DNA from: Bacteroidaceae bacterium
GTDB lineage: Bacteria > Bacteroidota > Bacteroidia > Bacteroidales > Barnesiellaceae_A
Direction: 5' to 3'
NCBI GenBank assembly: GCA_017532725.1
Contig: JAFXIZ010000021.1
Location: 1 to 47,331 of the forward strand
DNA: 47,331 nucleotides
Under the pieces are notes generated by a model that did not search any database, was not told where the DNA came from, and worked only from the letters and a program-made list of their open reading frames with translations. Within the stretch, counting starts at the first letter, position 1. Each line of letters begins with the position of its first letter. Below are positions 32,526 to 42,648 of this stretch, piece after piece. The translations under genes were made by a program, and so were the position numbers.

Positions 32526-33386
32526 ATGAGACAACTAAAAATTACCAAATCAATCACTAATCGTGAGAGTGCCTCACTCGACAAGTATCTACAGGAAATA
32601 GGCCGTGAAGACCTTATTACAGTCGAAGAGGAGGTAGAGTTGGCGCAACGCATTAAGCAGGGCGACCACGCTGCATTGGAGAAATTGACTCGTGCAAACT
32701 TGCGTTTTGTCGTGTCGGTAGCAAAACAGTATCAAAATCAAGGCTTGAGCCTACCCGACCTTATCAACGAGGGTAATCTCGGTCTTATTAAGGCTGCCGA
32801 AAAATTTGATGAAACGCGTGGTTTCAAGTTTATTTCTTATGCAGTATGGTGGATACGTCAATCGATTCTGCAAGCGTTGGCCGAGCAATCTCGTATCGTT
32901 CGTCTGCCTCTCAATCAGGTAGGCTCGCTCAACAAGATAGGTAAAGCCCTTTCGAAGTTTGAGCAAGAAAACGAGCGTAAACCCTCTCCCGAGGAACTTG
33001 CCGAGGAGTTGGACATTCCGGTAGATAAGATTTCGGATACACTGAAAGTATCGGGACGTCACATTTCGGTAGATGCACCTTTTGTTGAGGGCGAGGATAA
33101 CAGCCTCCTTGATGTCTTGGTTAACGACGACTCCCCCATTGCCGATCGCACTCTTATCGATGAATCTTTGTCAAAAGAGATTGAGCGTGCTTTGCAGTTG
33201 TTGCAACCACGAGAACGTGAAATTATTAAAATGGTCTTCGGTATAGGTTGTCAAGAGATGACTCTCGAAGAGATTGGCGACAAGTTCGGATTGACTCGCG
33301 AGCGTGTACGCCAAATTAAAGAAAAAGCTATCAGACACTTGCGTCAAAAGGCTCAAAGCCAATTATTGAAATCTTATTTAGGATAA
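32526..33386 (+). CDS. rpoD: Primary RNA polymerase sigma factor (sigma-70 family, Bacteroidetes type)
   Basis: About 286 residues. It lacks region 1.1, as is usual for primary sigma factors of Bacteroidetes. Region 1.2 ([20 protein letters not shown]), region 2 ([36 protein letters not shown]), region 3 ([14 protein letters not shown]) and region 4 ([13 protein letters not shown], then [25 protein letters not shown]) are all complete. It directs polymerase to the TTTG/TAnnTTTG promoters seen across this window. I use the ATG at 32526, since the longer frame begins inside the promoter. Confidence 0.96.
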   Translation: MRQLKITKSITNRESASLDKYLQEIGREDLITVEEEVELAQRIKQGDHAALEKLTRANLRFVVSVAKQYQNQGLSLPDLINEGNLGLIKAAEKFDETRGFKFISYAVWWIRQSILQALAEQSRIVRLPLNQVGSLNKIGKALSKFEQENERKPSPEELAEELDIPVDKISDTLKVSGRHISVDAPFVEGEDNSLLDVLVNDDSPIADRTLIDESLSKEIERALQLLQPREREIIKMVFGIGCQEMTLEEIGDKFGLTRERVRQIKEKAIRHLRQKAQSQLLKSYLG

Positions 33387-33401
33387 CAGTCTGATAAAGT
33401 T

Positions 33402-33803
33402 TTAAAAGCCACCTTCGGGTGGCTTTTTTGTTGCTTTGATAGCAGGTGTATGTGTCGGATGTGTATAAGTAAAACCTCTATCGCAAGGAACAGAAAAGAA
33501 GATTATATCCTCGTGTGTAAGAGAGATATCGGCCGAGAAACCATTTGATGTGCCTTGAAATCTACTGCAAACTGTGGCGCGACGGGCTATTGCAAGACTA
33601 TCGACGGTAGGTAATGTGTCGGGTATGGAATAATAACTCAAGTGCGAGGGCAATTGCTCGACTGCATCATCCGGGATAATGAGGGTTGCGAGCATCAGAT
33701 GAAACAGGTTGTTATTAACATTGGCACGACACCATTTTTCGGCTTCGCTTTGAGGTAAATACGAGTTGTAAGTATAGCCCTGATGTAAATGTCTATAGTA
33801 CAA
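33402..33803 (-). CDS. Doubtful hypothetical protein, possibly a truncated remnant
   Basis: An open frame of about 133 codons. The product looks protein-like (YTYNSYLPQSEAEKWCR, EDIIFFSVPCDRGFTYTHP) and codon use resembles true genes here (GCC GAT, TCG GCC). However, there is no ATG near the front: it could start only at a TTG at 33803, which lies within the secG terminator just after a stop codon. Its last codons (KKPPEGGF) are the rpoD terminator read backwards. No promoter is seen. It may be the C-terminal remnant of a gene that lost its 5' part. I recognise no family. Confidence 0.3.
   Translation of the reverse strand: MYYRHLHQGYTYNSYLPQSEAEKWCRANVNNNLFHLMLATLIIPDDAVEQLPSHLSYYSIPDTLPTVDSLAIARRATVCSRFQGTSNGFSADISLTHEDIIFFSVPCDRGFTYTHPTHTPAIKATKKPPEGGF
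33407..33430. terminator. Terminator of rpoD
   Basis: The stem AGCCACC-TTCG-GGTGGCT (33407-33424) with a UUCG tetraloop is followed by six T. The reverse strand also has a T-run, so it may work in both directions. Confidence 0.93.
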
Positions 33804-33833
33804 AAGAGGCTATCTACATAGTTGCAGATAGCC
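33801..33833 (-). terminator. Terminator of the sigma-54 activator-lptE-secG operon
   Basis: On the reverse strand GGCTATCT pairs with AGATAGCC (33833-33826 with 33815-33808), followed by TCTTTTG. Confidence 0.75.
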
Positions 33834-33857
33834 ACTTGATATTTGTTGCTTTTGTTA

Positions 33858-34205
33858 TTATTCTTCGGGAGTTGCAGGAGTTTCCTCGGCAGTGGGAAGA
33901 ACATCGGTAGGTGTTGATGTCTCGAAGTTGGCAGTAGGAACTTCTTGAGTTTGACCTTCAACAACCGATTGTTGTACTGTAGCCTTGGGCATAAATGCTA
34001 CTGTGGCGATGCACAATACCATAATGATAACGGCGATAGTCCAAGTTGTCTTTTCAACAACGTCGGTAGTTTTACGAACGCCCATAATTTGGTTTGAGCC
34101 GGCAAAGTTTGAGGCCAAGCCACCACCTTTTGACTTTTGAATAAGCACAATTCCTATCATCAATATCGATGCAATAAGAATTAAAATGGTAAGTAATGTT
34201 GTCAT
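33858..34205 (-). CDS. secG: Preprotein translocase subunit SecG
   Basis: 115 residues. Two membrane helices (about 4-22 and 55-73) flank the conserved loop IVLIQKSKGGGLASNFAGSNQ, diagnostic of SecG. The acidic, Pro/Thr/Glu-rich C-terminal tail of about 38 residues is longer than in E. coli SecG. It assists SecYE in protein export at the inner membrane. Last gene of a four-gene minus-strand operon, 9 bp behind the TPR protein gene. Confidence 0.95.
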   Translation of the reverse strand: MTTLLTILILIASILMIGIVLIQKSKGGGLASNFAGSNQIMGVRKTTDVVEKTTWTIAVIIMVLCIATVAFMPKATVQQSVVEGQTQEVPTANFETSTPTDVLPTAEETPATPEE

Positions 34206-34214
34206 TTTTATCTT

Positions 34215-34994
34215 TTAATTTTTGACGTTAATAATCAATTTTTCCAAAAATCTAATTTGGTCTGCAAAGTAAATATTTTTTTCTGGATTATTCAAGTTTA
34301 ATTTACGAATAATTTCCAAAGCTTTTGCATATCGTCGTTGTTTGATGTAAATTTTGGCCAAACTTTCGCTGAAGAACGACTCGTTCTCCTCGGTTGTGGT
34401 TTTGGGAACGGCAGTGCTTGTGGTTGCAGTAGTGGTATGCTCGGGCTTGGAAAAGAGTTGCTCTCCTGCAGCATCGGCTTCGAGAAATCGCTCCAACAGG
34501 TCGCCTCCACTCATTGGTTGTGCATCTTCGGCATCGGGCATTGCTTCCAATTCGCTCAAGTAGTCGTATGCCGGTATGGCAAGCAGTTGCTCTTTCTCTT
34601 TTTGTGCAACGGCTTGTAGGGTCTCTATGGTGGGCTTTTCCGATGATTCATCGGTTGATATGGGCAACTCTACATTGTAATCGGTATTCTTTCCGTAGGT
34701 CTGCAAGAATAGTTCAATGGTCGATTCGGTGGTTTCGCTTGGTTGTGTATCTTGCGGATACAGTTGCGAAAAGTCCTCTTTCAGTCCTGTCTGTACAGCC
34801 CAATATTCGATATCTCCTGCATAAATGGCACTTAATGATAGGGCTTCGCAATCGTTCTTGCGCTCTTGGCGAGCATACAGCATCAGTGGCAGCGAGAAGT
34901 AGGGATACAACTTTCGCCACTCTTGCAACTCACCTTGCCCCATAGGCTCTTGATTGGCAAGTTGCTTATATAATGTATCAATCAACGATTGCAT
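34215..34994 (-). CDS. Tetratricopeptide-repeat-like hypothetical protein
   Basis: About 259 residues from the ATG at 34994, which lies 15 bases beyond the lptE stop codon; the longer frame would need a TTG overlapping lptE. The N-terminal part is helical (YPYFSLPLMLYARQER). The middle is acidic and low-complexity with a Thr-rich stretch. The C-terminus holds one TPR-like pair, SLAKIYIKQRRYAKALEIIRKLNLNNPEKN, followed by YFADQIRFLEKLI. It lies between lptE and secG in an arrangement I associate with Bacteroidales. Function is unknown. Confidence 0.75.
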   Translation of the reverse strand: MQSLIDTLYKQLANQEPMGQGELQEWRKLYPYFSLPLMLYARQERKNDCEALSLSAIYAGDIEYWAVQTGLKEDFSQLYPQDTQPSETTESTIELFLQTYGKNTDYNVELPISTDESSEKPTIETLQAVAQKEKEQLLAIPAYDYLSELEAMPDAEDAQPMSGGDLLERFLEADAAGEQLFSKPEHTTTATTSTAVPKTTTEENESFFSESLAKIYIKQRRYAKALEIIRKLNLNNPEKNIYFADQIRFLEKLIINVKN

Positions 34995-35008
34995 ATAACT
35001 ACTGTCTA

Positions 35009-35509
35009 TTACCAATTGGCTACTGTTGCATTGAATATCAACTCAACAAGTTCTTCGGTGATAACATCAATCAATTCATCTTGTACATCGGTGAGCATAC
35101 GGTCGCTGCTAAAGTCTTGGTAGGCCGAGAATGTACGATTTTCGAAATCGAATTGTGGGTCTTTGGTGTTGATGAATGTGACTTTGACCGATATGGTGAG
35201 TCGCGTCATTGTTGCATAGGCATCCGTTCCTACGGCTTGAGGTGTCAGGTTGTAGCCTGTTATTTCGCCACTTACTTGCAAGTCGCCGTTGGTATCAACC
35301 ATTTGCAAGCGAGTTTGTCGGGTATAGGCGTCTTTGAGTTTATTGCTGAATACTTCCTCTAATGGTGGATATACCAATGCGGCACGAATAGGGAAATCGG
35401 ATACCGATATGGTTTTTATCAAGTTGTAATTGATAGATGCTCCGTTGAACTTGTATGAGATGGTGCAAGACGTGAGCATTACCAAGAGTATTGCCAAGAG
35501 TTTTTTCAT
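35009..35509 (-). CDS. lptE: LptE-like LPS assembly lipoprotein
   Basis: 166 residues. Lipobox MLTSC (Cys15), followed by the family start CTISYKFNGASIN and DFPIRAALVYPPLEEVFSNKLKD. These match the Bacteroidota LptE family. It is expected to sit as the plug in the LptD barrel and to help place LPS in the outer leaflet. Two bases separate its start from the sigma-54 activator's stop, so the genes are coupled. Confidence 0.88.
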   Translation of the reverse strand: MKKLLAILLVMLTSCTISYKFNGASINYNLIKTISVSDFPIRAALVYPPLEEVFSNKLKDAYTRQTRLQMVDTNGDLQVSGEITGYNLTPQAVGTDAYATMTRLTISVKVTFINTKDPQFDFENRTFSAYQDFSSDRMLTDVQDELIDVITEELVELIFNATVANW

Positions 35510-35511
35510 TA

Positions 35512-36774
35512 CTATTCGAGGTTATATTCTTTGATTTTGCGATAAAGTGTTCTTTCTGAAATTTGCAGTTCCAAAGCCGTTTTTTTGCGTTTGCCGTTAT
35601 TACGGGCCAAGGCTCGGCGAATGGTTTCGCGCTCGGTATCTTCAAGTGAAGCCGGTTGCTCCTCATAGTCGTTCGACAATACTTCGCCACTCTCTACATC
35701 GCTATACATAGGCTCATTTATATGAATTGAGTCGTGTGGATATGAGATGTGTGTGGTAGTACCCGATGGATGCGATATCATACGAGGCATTGTTTCTATT
35801 ACTGTGTTATCCTTGCCTGCCATCAATCCGTTTACTATCTCGCGCAACTCTTTTAGTTCCTTTTGCATCTTGAGGATGGCTTCGTATATCACCTTGCGCT
35901 CGTTGTCGAGTAGTGGGTTGCTACGTTGCTGATCTTCGTTGCTCACACTCTGCCTTAATACAGGCAAGTTGCCTACAGTGTATTGAGGCAAGTACTTGAT
36001 GAGCATTTCACCGGTTATTTCACGCGAGGTTTCGTATATCGATACTTGTCGTGCTATGTTCTTAAGTTGTCGTACGTTGCCCGGCCAACGATATGATGTG
36101 AGTACGCTGCGGGCATCGTCGGTAAGACGAATGGCCGGCATACGGTATTTCTCGGCAAAATCGGATGCAAACTTGCGAAATAACAGTATGATGTCGTTGG
36201 GACGTTCGCGCAACGGTGGTACTTCGATGTGTACGGTGTTCAATCGATAGTACAAGTCCTCACGGAAACGACCTTCGGATATAGCCTTGAGCATATCGAG
36301 GTTGGTGGCTGCAACGACGCGCACGTTGGTTTTATATACGGCCGATGAGCCAACGCGAATGAACTCGCCACTCTCCAATACACGCAACAAGCGTGCTTGC
36401 GTGGTAAGTGGCAACTCTCCTACTTCATCGAGGAATATTGTACCCCCGTCGGCCTCTTCGAAATAGCCTTTGCGTGATGATACAGCACCTGTGAAGGCTC
36501 CCTTTTCGTGACCGAACAATTCCGAGTCGATAGTTCCCTCGGGTATTGCACCACAGTTTACAGCAATGTACTTGCCGTGTTTGCGCACACTATAGGCGTG
36601 AATGATTTGAGGAAAGAACTCTTTACCCGCACCACTCTCACCTGTAATAAGCACATCGGCATCATCGATGGGTGCTATCTGTACAGCGCGTGATATAGCT
36701 TGTAGCAATTCGGGAGTATCTCCGATAATCCCAAATCTCTGTTTTACTTGTTGTATTTCGGCGTTAGTTTGCAT
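35512..36774 (-). CDS. Sigma-54-dependent transcriptional activator without a sensor domain
   Basis: 420 residues. The AAA+ domain starts almost at once: Walker A GESGAGKE (45-52), the sigma-54 contact loop GAFTGA (92-97), Walker B GGTIFLDEVGELP (about 109-121) and RWPGNVRQLKN near 225. No receiver, PAS or GAF domain precedes it. Residues about 285-320 may form a short coiled coil. The C-terminus is a Fis-type HTH (RRALARNNGKRKKTALELQISERTLYRKIKEY). It activates RNA polymerase with RpoN. Control must come from its amount or a partner. It leads the lptE-TPR-secG genes. Confidence 0.94.
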   Translation of the reverse strand: MQTNAEIQQVKQRFGIIGDTPELLQAISRAVQIAPIDDADVLITGESGAGKEFFPQIIHAYSVRKHGKYIAVNCGAIPEGTIDSELFGHEKGAFTGAVSSRKGYFEEADGGTIFLDEVGELPLTTQARLLRVLESGEFIRVGSSAVYKTNVRVVAATNLDMLKAISEGRFREDLYYRLNTVHIEVPPLRERPNDIILLFRKFASDFAEKYRMPAIRLTDDARSVLTSYRWPGNVRQLKNIARQVSIYETSREITGEMLIKYLPQYTVGNLPVLRQSVSNEDQQRSNPLLDNERKVIYEAILKMQKELKELREIVNGLMAGKDNTVIETMPRMISHPSGTTTHISYPHDSIHINEPMYSDVESGEVLSNDYEEQPASLEDTERETIRRALARNNGKRKKTALELQISERTLYRKIKEYNLE

Positions 36775-36844
36775 ATCAGACTACAAAATTACAAAAAAAT
36801 GGGGCAAAATATCATATATTCGCTCCATTTTTTAATATTGTATC

Positions 36845-36888
36845 ACATATTACACTGTTTGTAAACGGTTGTTTACATATTACAGTGT
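36845..36888. promoter_or_regulatory. Palindrome flanked by direct repeats
   Basis: TGTAAAC-GGTT-GTTTACA (36860-36877) lies between two 14-bp direct repeats ACATATTACACTGT (36845-36858) and ACATATTACAGTGT (36875-36888), one mismatch, 30 bp apart. It is located in the gap between thiF and the sigma-54 activator gene. It could be an operator or the weak end of the thi transcript. No T-run follows on the reverse strand. Confidence 0.45.
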
Positions 36889-36910
36889 GTTTAATGATGT
36901 GTTTGCTCCT

Positions 36911-37609
36911 CTATTTTATCTTCAGCAGTGTTGTTGCCATTGTGCGTATGTCGATGCTGAACAGACTGCCTATCAATGGCGTACCCAAGTGGGTTATGAG
37001 TTTTATTACTTCCGTTGCTTGCACAGTACCTATTATGCCGGGCAGTGTACCTATTACGCCTCTTGTTTGTTGTGGTTGCGACAGTGCATACGCTTTGTCG
37101 GGATATAGGTCGATGTATCGCCACCCTTGTCGAGCATCGAATACCGATACCAGACCGACATAATCGGATATTGCTCCATAGACATAGGGCTTGCCTTGTC
37201 GGGCGCACTCATCATCTATGAGGTATCGCGTGGTAGCATTATCGCATCCATCTACCACGATGTCGTATTGTGCTATGATGTCGGCAGCGTTGTGTGGGGT
37301 TATCATTGTATTGTAGGCCTCGATGTGTGTATGTGGCGACAGTTTGTGCAAGTGGTGTTGGGCGCATAGTGCTTTGCTCTCACCCACTTCATCGGTGTGG
37401 TATAGCACTTGTCGTTGCAGATTGCTCAACGATACGGTGTCGGCATCGACAAGCCCCAGATGCCCTATACCGGCAGCCGTAAGATAGAGGGCTGTAGGAG
37501 AGCCTAACCCTCCTACTCCCACTATCAATACGCGTGCTTCGGACATTTGTTGTTGCCCTTTCTCACCTATCTCGGGCAACATAATTTGTCGTGAATACCT
37601 CTCGTTCAT
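36911..37609 (-). CDS. thiF: ThiF/HesA/MoeB family adenylyltransferase
   Basis: 232 residues. It should adenylate the C-terminal glycine of ThiS to prepare sulfur transfer. The nucleotide site is clear: RQIMLPEIGEKGQQQ, VGVGGLGSP (residues about 30-38), VDADTVSLSNLQRQVLY, and VVDGCDNATTRYLIDD. Missing are the two C-x-x-C zinc pairs and the cysteine near PCYRCL that E. coli ThiF has; the region reads LYPDKAYALSQPQQTRG. It is the last gene of the thi operon, and its start overlaps the thiH stop by one base. Confidence 0.9.
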   Translation of the reverse strand: MNERYSRQIMLPEIGEKGQQQMSEARVLIVGVGGLGSPTALYLTAAGIGHLGLVDADTVSLSNLQRQVLYHTDEVGESKALCAQHHLHKLSPHTHIEAYNTMITPHNAADIIAQYDIVVDGCDNATTRYLIDDECARQGKPYVYGAISDYVGLVSVFDARQGWRYIDLYPDKAYALSQPQQTRGVIGTLPGIIGTVQATEVIKLITHLGTPLIGSLFSIDIRTMATTLLKIK

Positions 37610-38718
37610 CAGTCAAATATTTTATCCCAATCTTTCCATACAACCTCGTATCCGGCTGCTTTAATGGCTGCCTCTACCTCGCAAGGGGTGCGTTCATCGC
37701 TTACCGAGAACTGCTCCAATGCTTGTGGATAGGTATAATAACCACCCGGCTCGGTCTTGCTGCCGGCACTCATCGATGTTGCACCCAATGTGGTTATGTG
37801 GTTACGGAAGTGAGGCGTTTCGCGTGTCGATACCGATATATCGACATCGTGGTCGAAGATGCGAAATGCAAATATGAGTTGCGCCAATTCTCGGTCGTTC
37901 ATAATGACATTGGGAGGAAAGCCTCCTGCGCTGGGTCGCAGTCGAGGGAAGTTGACACTGTATCGCGTGCGCCAATAGTGCTTGCGCAAGTATTGCAGAT
38001 GCAGTGCCATAAAGGTTACATCGGTGCGCCAATCTTCAAGTCCTATCAGCACGCCCATACCTATCTTGTGTACTCCGGCTTGTCCCATACGGTCGTAACC
38101 GTTCAGCCGCCATTCGTAGTTCGATTTCATACCTTTGGGGTGATAGAGTTTGTATCGCTTGGCATTGTAGGTTTCTTGAAAGCACACAACTCCGTTCAGT
38201 CCCGATTGTGTAAGCCTGTAATAATCCTCGCTCTTAAGGGGCATAACTTCAATCGACAGATTGCTGAAGTATGGTCGTGCAGTTTGCAGAGCCTTCTCGA
38301 TGTATGCTACGCCGGCATCACGAGGGTTTTCGCCGGTCACTATCAGCAGGTTTTCAAATGGAGCAAGGCGTTTGATGGCTTGGCATTCTTGCTCAATCTC
38401 TTGCATTGTGAGTATGGTGCGAGGCATAGGGTTGTTGTGATTGAAGCCACAATATACGCAATGGTTGGTACAAGAGTTGGTAATGTACATAGGAATATAC
38501 ATCGACATCACCTTGCCATATCGCTCTTGGGTGTATTGCCTGCTGAGGTGTGCCATACGCTCGATGTAGGGTGCTGCAGCAGGTGAGATAAGTGCCATAA
38601 AATCTTCTATATCGCACACTCTCTTCGACAGCGCAACTTCTACATCCGACGCACTCTTTTGTGCTATATGTTGGGTTATTGCATCCCAATCATATTTGGT
38701 TATTTCATCCGAAAACAT
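37609..38718 (-). CDS. thiH: 2-iminoacetate synthase ThiH (radical SAM)
   Basis: 369 residues. It cleaves tyrosine to dehydroglycine (2-iminoacetate) and p-cresol for thiazole formation. The radical SAM cluster motif is NSCTNHCVYCGFNH (C-x3-C-x2-C). Other ThiH features are QYTQERYGKVMSMYIPMYI just before it, LLIVTGENP, GVVCFQETYN and YSVNFPRLRPSAGGF. The presence of ThiH rather than ThiO indicates an oxygen-independent thiazole route, in keeping with an anaerobe. Confidence 0.97.
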   Translation of the reverse strand: MFSDEITKYDWDAITQHIAQKSASDVEVALSKRVCDIEDFMALISPAAAPYIERMAHLSRQYTQERYGKVMSMYIPMYITNSCTNHCVYCGFNHNNPMPRTILTMQEIEQECQAIKRLAPFENLLIVTGENPRDAGVAYIEKALQTARPYFSNLSIEVMPLKSEDYYRLTQSGLNGVVCFQETYNAKRYKLYHPKGMKSNYEWRLNGYDRMGQAGVHKIGMGVLIGLEDWRTDVTFMALHLQYLRKHYWRTRYSVNFPRLRPSAGGFPPNVIMNDRELAQLIFAFRIFDHDVDISVSTRETPHFRNHITTLGATSMSAGSKTEPGGYYTYPQALEQFSVSDERTPCEVEAAIKAAGYEVVWKDWDKIFD

Positions 38719-38729
38719 AATGAACGGGT

Positions 38730-40454
<1,725 letters not shown>

Positions 40455-41228
40455 TTATAAATCAAGGAATGATGTCAAAGGGCTGCTTGCCGAGGCGTGA
40501 AGCGATTGTGCGCCCAATCCTGCAAGGTATGCTTCGCGTCCTGCCACTACAGCGTCGCGAAAGGCTGTGGCCATACGCACAGGATTGTGAGCCACTGCTA
40601 TGGCTGTATTGACCAATACTGCGTCGGCACCCATCTCCATTGCCTCGGCAGCGTGTGAGGGTGCGCCTATGCCGGCATCTACGATAACGGGTACATTGCT
40701 TTGCTCGATAATAATCTGCAAGAAATCGCGTGTGAGCAGACCTTTATTGGTGCCAATGGGTGCGCCCAGAGGCATTACGGCAGCAGTTCCCACCTCCTCA
40801 AGTCGCTTGCATAGTACGGGGTCGGCTTGGATGTAGGGCAATACTACAAATCCCAATTTTACCAACTCTTCGGTGGCGCGTAGTGTTTCTACCGAGTCGG
40901 GCAGCAAGTATTTGGGATCGGGGTGAATTTCGAGTTTTATAAAGTTGGTTTCAAAGCATTCACGCGCCAATTGCGCCGCTAAAACGGCCTCCTTGGCATC
41001 GCGCACGCCCGATGTGTTGGGCAGTAGTTGTATCGTGTCGCTTTTGATGTGTCTTAACATATCATCATTGGCATTATTCATATCGATACGTTTCATCGCC
41101 ATTGTTACCATTTCGGTTTGCGAAGCCAAGATAGATTGTTGCATTAACTCGTTGGAACTGAACTTGCCTGTACCAAGAAAGAGTCGCGATGTGAATGTGC
41201 GACCTCCGATTACTAATTTATTCTCCAT
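40455..41228 (-). CDS. thiG: Thiazole synthase ThiG
   Basis: 257 residues, TIM barrel. It joins 1-deoxyxylulose-5-phosphate, iminoacetate and ThiS-thiocarboxylate sulfur into the thiazole ring. The Schiff-base Lys is in [16 protein letters not shown]. The phosphate-binding end has [30 protein letters not shown]. It starts with [19 protein letters not shown], as usual. The gene overlaps thiE by 11 bp. Confidence 0.97.
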   Translation of the reverse strand: MENKLVIGGRTFTSRLFLGTGKFSSNELMQQSILASQTEMVTMAMKRIDMNNANDDMLRHIKSDTIQLLPNTSGVRDAKEAVLAAQLARECFETNFIKLEIHPDPKYLLPDSVETLRATEELVKLGFVVLPYIQADPVLCKRLEEVGTAAVMPLGAPIGTNKGLLTRDFLQIIIEQSNVPVIVDAGIGAPSHAAEAMEMGADAVLVNTAIAVAHNPVRMATAFRDAVVAGREAYLAGLGAQSLHASASSPLTSFLDL

Positions 41229-41850
41229 AATGTATTTTATTAAGTGTTTCTATGATATCTCTTGTTGTTTGTGTGGGATCTTCGGTGCGTAGTATTGCAC
41301 CCGAAACGGCTACCCCCGATACCCCTGCCTGCATCAGTGTGGCAAGGTCGCCTACCTCTATACCTCCTATGGCTACAATGGGTATATCTATGTTGGCATT
41401 CTTACACTGTTTTACAATGTTTTTGTAACCCTCGATGCCGAGTATGGGACTCAAATTTTGCTTTGTGTCGGTGTAGCGATATGGGCCTACACCCACATAA
41501 TCGGCACCTGCTTTGACGTGTTTTACTACGTCGTCGAAGGTATTGGCAGTGCCACCTATTATATATTTCTCGCCCAATAGTTCTCGGGCTTGCTCTATGG
41601 GCATATCGTTCTTGCCGAGGTGTACGCCATCGACGTCGAGTTGAGCCACGAGTTCGACATAATCGTCAAGCAGTAGTATGGCTTCGTGCTTTTTGCATAG
41701 TGGTTGCAGTTGGGCAACAGCCTCTTTTACTTCATCGGGTGTGGCATCTTTCATACGCAGTTGTATCCATTTACAACCCCCGTTGAGGGCTGCAATGGCT
41801 CCGTCGATGTATCCGTATCGAGGCGTGCGATGTGTTATAAATTGCAGCAT
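41218..41850 (-). CDS. thiE: Thiamine phosphate synthase ThiE
   Basis: 210 residues, TIM barrel. It couples HMP-PP and thiazole phosphate to thiamine phosphate. Family sites: [61 protein letters not shown], and IPIVAIGGI. Of the two ThiE-like genes in the operon this one keeps the full set of substrate-binding motifs. It overlaps the genes on both sides. Confidence 0.95.
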   Translation of the reverse strand: MLQFITHRTPRYGYIDGAIAALNGGCKWIQLRMKDATPDEVKEAVAQLQPLCKKHEAILLLDDYVELVAQLDVDGVHLGKNDMPIEQARELLGEKYIIGGTANTFDDVVKHVKAGADYVGVGPYRYTDTKQNLSPILGIEGYKNIVKQCKNANIDIPIVAIGGIEVGDLATLMQAGVSGVAVSGAILRTEDPTQTTRDIIETLNKIHYGE

Positions 41851-42443
41851 AACAATTCTCTTTTTATTTGTTTAATGGTATGTTCTATATGTTGTGTATT
41901 GGCGTTGTTCCACAGGCAACCCATAATGGCAACACCTCCAAATCGATATTGCATAGTACGCTCGATGTTTGCTGCCGATATACCTCCGAGGGCTATTACA
42001 CGATGGTCTATAATGCCACTCGTTGAGGCTTGCATCAGTTGCTCGTGAGTGAATGCAGCCTTATATCCTGCCTTCGATATACTGTCGTATATGGGGCTGA
42101 GAAACAGGTACTCGTGCGAGGTCTTGTGTTGTGCAACTTCCTCCAATGTGTGGCAAGAGCGACTTAATCTTACATCGGGGTGCTGTGTCGATACCTTATT
42201 GTTGCGAGCATTGATGTGAATGCCACCTACAGCATAGTGTTGCGACAGTTCGTGCCAATCGTGCAGCACAATGCGATTGTGGTACTCGACAGGTATTTGT
42301 TGTAGCAACTTCTCCAACTCACCACACGAGGCTTGGGGCTTGCGCAGATGCATATAGTCTGCTCCCGCATCAAGGGCGCACCTTATCAATAGCGATTCAT
42401 CGGGTAGGAATTGTGGGTGTGTTATAACGATTAATTTACTCAT
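41835..42443 (-). CDS. TenI-like/ThiE-like protein of the thi operon
   Basis: 202 residues with the ThiE fold (LIVITHPQFLPDE, ADYMHLRKPQA, IVLHDWHELSQHYAVGGIHIN, LFLSPIYDSISKAG, VIALGGISAANI). It departs from ThiE at the pyrophosphate sites: the K in LRKP remains, but the G-x-S and D-Y-V-E/D-D type motifs are missing. TenI in Bacillus aromatises the thiazole tautomer. A similar role is likely here because a true ThiE is encoded next to it. Overlap with thiE by 16 bp shows coupled translation. Confidence 0.85.
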   Translation of the reverse strand: MSKLIVITHPQFLPDESLLIRCALDAGADYMHLRKPQASCGELEKLLQQIPVEYHNRIVLHDWHELSQHYAVGGIHINARNNKVSTQHPDVRLSRSCHTLEEVAQHKTSHEYLFLSPIYDSISKAGYKAAFTHEQLMQASTSGIIDHRVIALGGISAANIERTMQYRFGGVAIMGCLWNNANTQHIEHTIKQIKRELLCCNL

Positions 42444-42446
42444 TAC

Positions 42447-42647
42447 CTACCCTCCGTATGCTGCCGCTATGATTATAATACGGTCGCCTTCGTGAAGGGT
42501 GTGTGTAGCCCAATTATTGCGCAGTACGATGCCGTTGTTGACGGCAACGGCAATGTTTTGCATAGGCATATTCTCCTGCTCGATGAGTTGCTGCAAGGTC
42601 GTGTCGGCTGCAACTTCTTTTGCTTGATTGTTTAGTGTGATATTCAT
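42447..42647 (-). CDS. thiS: Sulfur carrier protein ThiS
   Basis: 66 residues from the ATG at 42647, ubiquitin-like fold (MNITLNNQAKEVAADTTLQQL) ending in AAAYGG, whose terminal Gly is adenylated by ThiF and converted to a thiocarboxylate. The longer frame upstream overlaps thiD and is not used. One base separates it from the thiD stop codon. Confidence 0.95.
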   Translation of the reverse strand: MNITLNNQAKEVAADTTLQQLIEQENMPMQNIAVAVNNGIVLRNNWATHTLHEGDRIIIIAAAYGG

Positions 42648-42648
42648 A

